Below, piece after piece: positions 60,393-64,000 of a stretch of DNA of 64,000 nucleotides. The notes below the pieces were generated by a model. It saw only the letters and a list, made by a program, of their open reading frames with translations. It did not search any database and was not told the DNA's origin. Made by a program: the position numbers and the translations under genes. Position 1 is the first letter of the stretch, and each line of letters begins with the position of its first letter. The DNA comes from Cryptosporangium phraense (GTDB lineage Bacteria; Actinomycetota; Actinomycetes; Mycobacteriales; Cryptosporangiaceae), in contig NZ_VIRS01000028.1 in assembly GCF_006912135.1 (NCBI RefSeq), forward strand, positions 31,732 to 95,731, in the 5' to 3' direction.

Positions 60393-60970
60393 TGAGCAGC
60401 CTCCTTGGCCTTGGCCTTCGCCGCCTTCTTGAACTCCCGGACCGCCTGCAGGGTCTCCGGACCGGTCACGTCGGCGACCGACCGCGTCGACCCGTCCTCG
60501 CCGTAGGCGCCCGCGGCCTCGCGCCAGCCCGCCGGCCGGACGCCGAGCTGCTTGCCGAGCAGCGCGACGAAGATCTTCGCCTTCTGCTCCCCGAAGCCGG
60601 GCAACGCCTTCACCCGCTTCAACAGCTCGGCCCCGGACGTCGCCGTGGTCCACAGCCGGGCGGTGTCGCCGTCGTAGTCGTCGACCAGCAGCGTGGCCAG
60701 CGTCTGGACCCGCGCGGCCATCGACTGGGGATACCGGTGCAGGGCGGGAGGCGTCGCGAACAGCGCGGCGAACTCCTCCGGGTCGAAGGCGGCGATCGCC
60801 GCCGGATCCAACCGCGAGACGCCCATCCGGGTGGCCAGCAACCAGGGGGAGCCGAATGCCCGCTCCATCGGGAACTGCTGGTCGAGGAGCATGCCCACCA
60901 GCAAGGCCAGCGGGTCGTCGGCCAGGAACGCGTCGGCGTCGACGTCCTGGCTCAGCCGCAGCGTCACCAT
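60389..60970 (-). CDS. HhH-GPD-type base-excision-repair-like protein
   Basis: This 193-residue protein has MLLDQQFPMERAFGSPWLLA at the N-terminus and a helix-hairpin-helix LPGFGEQKAKIFVALLGKQL. These are the features of the small actinobacterial HhH-GPD family. The aspartate that follows the hairpin in MutY/Nth glycosylases is not seen (the region reads GVRPAGWREAAG), so activity may differ or be absent. It is coupled to the GNAT gene. Confidence 0.82.
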   Translation of the reverse strand: MVTLRLSQDVDADAFLADDPLALLVGMLLDQQFPMERAFGSPWLLATRMGVSRLDPAAIAAFDPEEFAALFATPPALHRYPQSMAARVQTLATLLVDDYDGDTARLWTTATSGAELLKRVKALPGFGEQKAKIFVALLGKQLGVRPAGWREAAGAYGEDGSTRSVADVTGPETLQAVREFKKAAKAKAKEAAQ

Positions 60971-61047
60971 GGGACCAGCGTGCCACGCCGGACCCCCTCC
61001 GCTCCCCCGGGGGCGCCGGAGACTCGGGAGCGGGAGAGGATGGGCCG

Positions 61048-62547
61048 GTGACCGATCCGCTGCTCTCGCCCGACCAGATCGACGCCCTGCGTACCGCGCT
61101 GCGGAACGCGGAGTTCACTCCGACGGGGGTCGCCGACTACCTCGGCGAGACCGCGAGCGGGGCGCTCGGCCGGGGCGAGTTCCTCGCGGTCCGGCACACG
61201 ATCCGGGACCGCGGCGACGACGACCCGCGCGGCACGCTGATCGATCTGTTCCCGACCGGCGGAATCGTTTCCGAGAAGGCCGCCGATACCGCTTTCGGCG
61301 CATTCGGCCTGGCCCGGGCAATCTCCACCGGCCTGGTCGAGAAGGTAGGAGACGGGATCCGCGCCGCGATCGATCTGTCCCCTTACGGGGACGACGACGG
61401 TGACTGGTGGGTGCTGTCCGACCTCGGTTCGGACGTCCGTCCCGGGCCCGTCCGGAGCGACCACGTGCTCGGGATCGGGGGTGCGTCGCTGACGCTGGCG
61501 CAGTCGACGGTACGACCCCGGGTCCGAAGTGCCCTGGATCTGGGCACCGGTTGCGGCGTGCAGGCGCTGCACCTGTCCCGGCACGTCGACGGGGTGACTG
61601 TGACGGATCTCTCGGAGCGCTCGGTGCGGTTCGCGGTGACCAACGCGGCCCTCAACGGCTTCTCCTGGGAGGCGCTGCAGGGTGATCTGGCCGCGCCGGT
61701 GGCCGGACGCCGGTTCGACCTCGTCGTCAGCAACCCGCCGTTCGTCGTCGGCCCCCGCCGGGGCGAGGCCGAGCGCATGGTCTACCGCGATTCCGGACGC
61801 GAGGGCGACGGCATCTGTGCCGAGCTGGTCGCCGCGCTGCCGGGCCTGCTGAACCCGGGCGGCTACGGGCAGCTGCTGGCGAACTGGCTGCACGTCGAGG
61901 GCGAGCCGTGGGAGGAGCGGGTCGGCGGCTGGCTCGCCGCGACCGGGCTCGACGCCCACGCCGTCCAGCGCGAGGCCCTCGACCCGGCCGGGTACGTGGC
62001 CCTCTGGCTCCGCGACGCCGGCGAGCTCACCGGGGCCGAAGCCGCCCGCCGCACCGGCGAGTGGCTCGACTGGTTCACCGAGAACCGCATCGACGCGGTC
62101 GGCTTCGGGCTGATCAGCGTCCATGCGGCCGGGTCGGACCAGCCGGTCGTCCGGGTCGAGGAGGCGATGCAGGAGCACGACGCGGTGCTCGGCCCGGAGG
62201 TCGCGTCCTGGTTCGAGCGGGTGGCTTTCGTCCGGGGCGCGGACCTGCTGCGCGAACGATTCGTGGCGGCACCGGGGCTGCGGCTGCGCCAGATCGCCTC
62301 CCACTCCGAGGACGGGTGGGAGGTGGACCAGCAGATCCTGGCCCTGGAAACCGGCTGGCGCTGGTCGCAGGAGGTCGACCCGGTGGCGGTGGCGCTGGTC
62401 GGCGGGTGCGACGGCACGGTGACCCTCGGCGACCAGATCACGGTGCTCGCGGCCGCCTACGAGGCCGAGCCGATCGCCTTCGCCACGGTCGCGATTCCTC
62501 TGGTGGGGCGGATGGTCGAGCGCGGCCTGCTGCTCCCCGCGTCATGA
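61048..62547 (+). CDS. SAM-dependent methyltransferase (N5-glutamine/N6-adenine type)
   Basis: This 499-residue protein has an N-terminal helical domain (DUF7059-like) and then a Rossmann methyltransferase domain with [20 protein letters not shown] (motif I) and VVSNPPFVV (the NPPF/Y motif of HemK/PrmC and N6-adenine enzymes). The long C-terminal part of about 200 residues is specific to this actinobacterial group. The target could be a glutamine side chain, rRNA or DNA. GTG 61048 has GAGAGG upstream. The stop overlaps dtd (ATGA). Confidence 0.88.
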   Translation: MTDPLLSPDQIDALRTALRNAEFTPTGVADYLGETASGALGRGEFLAVRHTIRDRGDDDPRGTLIDLFPTGGIVSEKAADTAFGAFGLARAISTGLVEKVGDGIRAAIDLSPYGDDDGDWWVLSDLGSDVRPGPVRSDHVLGIGGASLTLAQSTVRPRVRSALDLGTGCGVQALHLSRHVDGVTVTDLSERSVRFAVTNAALNGFSWEALQGDLAAPVAGRRFDLVVSNPPFVVGPRRGEAERMVYRDSGREGDGICAELVAALPGLLNPGGYGQLLANWLHVEGEPWEERVGGWLAATGLDAHAVQREALDPAGYVALWLRDAGELTGAEAARRTGEWLDWFTENRIDAVGFGLISVHAAGSDQPVVRVEEAMQEHDAVLGPEVASWFERVAFVRGADLLRERFVAAPGLRLRQIASHSEDGWEVDQQILALETGWRWSQEVDPVAVALVGGCDGTVTLGDQITVLAAAYEAEPIAFATVAIPLVGRMVERGLLLPAS

Positions 62548-62966
62548 GGGCCGTCGTGCAGACCGTCTCCGAGGCGTCGGTCACCGTCGACGGCGAGGTC
62601 GTCGGGGCGATCTCGGACGGGTTGCTGGTGCTCGTCGGCGTCGCCCGCACCGATACGGACGCTCAGGCCGCGCTGCTCGCCCGCAAGGTCCACGACCTGC
62701 GCATCCTGGACGGGGAGCGGTCGGCGGCGGACGTCGGGGCGCCGCTGCTCGTCGTCAGCCAGTTCACGCTCTACGGCAACACCGACAAGGGACGGCGGCC
62801 GTCCTGGAACGCGGCGGCACCGGCCGAGCAGGCCGAGCCGCTCGTGGACGCGGTCGTGGCCGCGCTCCGGGAGCGGGGCGCCAAGGTCGAAACCGGGCGG
62901 TTCCGGACCCATATGCTGGTCGCCTCGGTCAACGTCGGCCCGCAGACGATTCTGCTCGAGGTTTAA
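62544..62966 (+). CDS. dtd: D-aminoacyl-tRNA deacylase
   Basis: DTD removes D-amino acids (and glycine from tRNA-Ala) mischarged on tRNA. The 140-residue product shows [20 protein letters not shown], the active-site [17 protein letters not shown] and the C-terminal [10 protein letters not shown] with the cross-subunit Gly-cisPro. ATG 62544 overlaps the previous stop by 4 bp. Confidence 0.96.
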   Translation: MRAVVQTVSEASVTVDGEVVGAISDGLLVLVGVARTDTDAQAALLARKVHDLRILDGERSAADVGAPLLVVSQFTLYGNTDKGRRPSWNAAAPAEQAEPLVDAVVAALRERGAKVETGRFRTHMLVASVNVGPQTILLEV

Positions 62967-63075
62967 GGGCGCTTAAGACCGGAACGAAGCCCCGTTAAGG
63001 CCTGGCTCGTCGATTCGGTCATAGCTGGGCCCCCTAGCTTCTGTTGCGACGGGATCGCTATTACCGTGCCGTTTC

Positions 63076-64000
63076 ATGGACGACGTGGCGCTTGTGGCTG
63101 CGGTGCAGCGCGGTGACGAAGAAGCGCTGGCCGACCTGTTCGAGGAGTGTCACGGCTGGACGTACTCCACCTGCCTGAACGCCCTTCGTGACCCGGACGC
63201 CGCGCAGGAGGCCACCGCGCGGGTGTTCGAGGTGTCGGTGCGGACGCGGCTGGCCGGGGCCCGGGAATTACGTCCGGCGATGCTGCGGCTGATCCACGAC
63301 GCCTGCCTCGAGGTCGAGCAGGAGCTGGGCAAGAAGCGCTGGCTCCGTCGCAAGGGCGAGCAGCCGCCGGCCGCGCCGGACCCGAAGGAGCTGCGGCTGG
63401 TCGCCTGGCGGGCCGCGGGGGACCTCAGCGGGCCGGACCGGATCCTGTTCGCGCTGTCGGCCGGGGCCGGGCTGACCGTCGCCTCGATCGCCGCGGCCAT
63501 CGACGCCGAGAAGCCGGCCGCGGTCGCCAAGCGGCTCGACGCGATCCGCGAGCACGTGGTGGCCGACGTCCTGGCCGCGCGGTCGCTGGACGACTGCCCG
63601 GAGCTGCGGGACACGCTGCGGTACTCGGCCAAGGAGCCCGACGACGCGGCCCGGAAGAAGGTGCACGCGCACGTCGGTGGCCGGGGGAAGACGCCGGCCT
63701 GCCCGAAGTGCGCCAAGGCCTACGAGCGCTGGCCGCTGCCCGCGCTGGCTGCCCTGCTGCCGCTGACCGCGGTGCCGGTGGGGCTGAACGACGTGGTGCT
63801 GGATCGGATGGAGCGCGCGCTGCGGGCCGTGGAGGACGCCAGCACCGACGTGATCCCGATCGTCGACACCGGGAGCTACGCGGTCATCGACGCCGCGACC
63901 GGCGTCGTCATCGACCCCGAGCCGAAGGCCGCCCCCGGCGGCCGCCACGCGGAACCCGCTGCCACCCCGGCCACCGCGGCCAGCGCAGCCAGCGCGGCCG
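63076..64000 (+). CDS. Sigma-70-like protein with Cys/His motif (runs off window)
   Basis: From ATG 63076 about 308 codons are open to the window edge. The first 55 residues resemble region 2 of ECF sigma factors (DDVALVAAVQRGDEEALADL, LRDPDAAQEATARVFEVS). Residues about 120-165 (LSGPDRILFALSAGAGLTVA and SIAAAIDA) look like a degenerate region 4. Next comes HAHVGGRGKTPACPKC, a His plus CxxC as in zinc-binding anti-sigma motifs, and an Ala/Pro-rich tail. The promoter-recognition helices look weak, so it may not act as a true sigma factor. The C-terminus is unseen. Confidence 0.65.
   Translation, partial: MDDVALVAAVQRGDEEALADLFEECHGWTYSTCLNALRDPDAAQEATARVFEVSVRTRLAGARELRPAMLRLIHDACLEVEQELGKKRWLRRKGEQPPAAPDPKELRLVAWRAAGDLSGPDRILFALSAGAGLTVASIAAAIDAEKPAAVAKRLDAIREHVVADVLAARSLDDCPELRDTLRYSAKEPDDAARKKVHAHVGGRGKTPACPKCAKAYERWPLPALAALLPLTAVPVGLNDVVLDRMERALRAVEDASTDVIPIVDTGSYAVIDAATGVVIDPEPKAAPGGRHAEPAATPATAASAASAA

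Noticed and set aside
1..64000. CRISPR arrays, insertion sequences and prophage
   Set aside because: No regularly spaced repeats, transposase, integrase or phage structural genes were seen in reading the translated frames and intergenic regions.

Overview
The window is a high-GC chromosomal segment with short intergenic gaps, frequent GTG starts and many 4-bp ATGA/GTGA gene overlaps. Gene content points to an actinobacterium: rbpA, opcA, DUF3159, DUF3710, DUF3093, DUF4193, DUF3039, DUF3099, a Cei-like protein and a HrdB/SigA-type sigma factor. Genus cannot be fixed from sequence alone. No rRNA, convincing tRNA, insertion sequence, phage gene or CRISPR array was seen.

Layout. (1) 1-7.5 kb: suf operon start with its SufR regulator, an aminoglycoside-acetyltransferase-like gene, purU, heme A synthase ctaA, two tandem paralogous membrane proteins, an SDR, a small protein and heme O synthase ctaB. 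(2) 7.9-15.5 kb: pentose-phosphate operon tkt-tal-zwf-opcA-pgl, then convergent secG-rbpA. This order resembles the M. tuberculosis Rv1440-Rv1461 neighbourhood (recalled, not searched). (3) 15.7-20.2 kb: accessory stretch with an OmpR-type two-component pair, an SPFH protein, a HEAT-repeat protein and a VapBC-type toxin-antitoxin pair. (4) 20.2-28.2 kb: dxs, a xylose-type sugar ABC importer with divergent ROK regulator, and an AbiEi/DUF559-like protein between two copies of a short hairpin repeat. (5) 28.3-34.4 kb: RNA methyltransferase, APC transporter, ceoB-ceoC (TrkA), DUF3159 and OB-fold genes. (6) 34.7-45.5 kb: secreted peptidoglycan-binding/CHAP protein, a decayed lysA-like remnant, a DUF4386 gene and a complete kdp system (small ORF-F-A-B-C-D-E) with a candidate KdpE operator. 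(7) 45.7-64 kb: DUF3710-dut-DUF3093, DUF4193, degenerate RsgA-like GTPase, Cei-like protein, suhB-like gene, sigA, DUF7455, helicase, BrkB, DUF3039, psuG and its kinase, DUF3099, GNAT, HhH protein, methyltransferase, dtd, and the start of a sigma-like gene. Blocks 5 and 7 follow the order around Rv2689c-Rv2709 of M. tuberculosis.

Functional themes: Fe-S and heme A supply for respiration; NADPH production through the oxidative pentose-phosphate branch; potassium homeostasis by both Kdp and TrkA; sugar uptake; pseudouridine salvage; and core transcription factors (RbpA, SigA).

The most unusual signal is a 114-bp palindromic element present twice (22287-22400 and 53828-53941). Every stem difference between the copies keeps or improves base pairing. 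Each copy abuts the stop codon of a leftward gene, with a strong hairpin on its other side. A second, shorter hairpin repeat (about 37 bp) flanks the AbiEi/DUF559-like gene. Other points of interest are a 4x direct-repeat KdpE-type site, a 27-codon ORF ahead of kdpF, an RG-rich insertion in the RNA methyltransferase, and a SufR-type operator over the sufR start codon.
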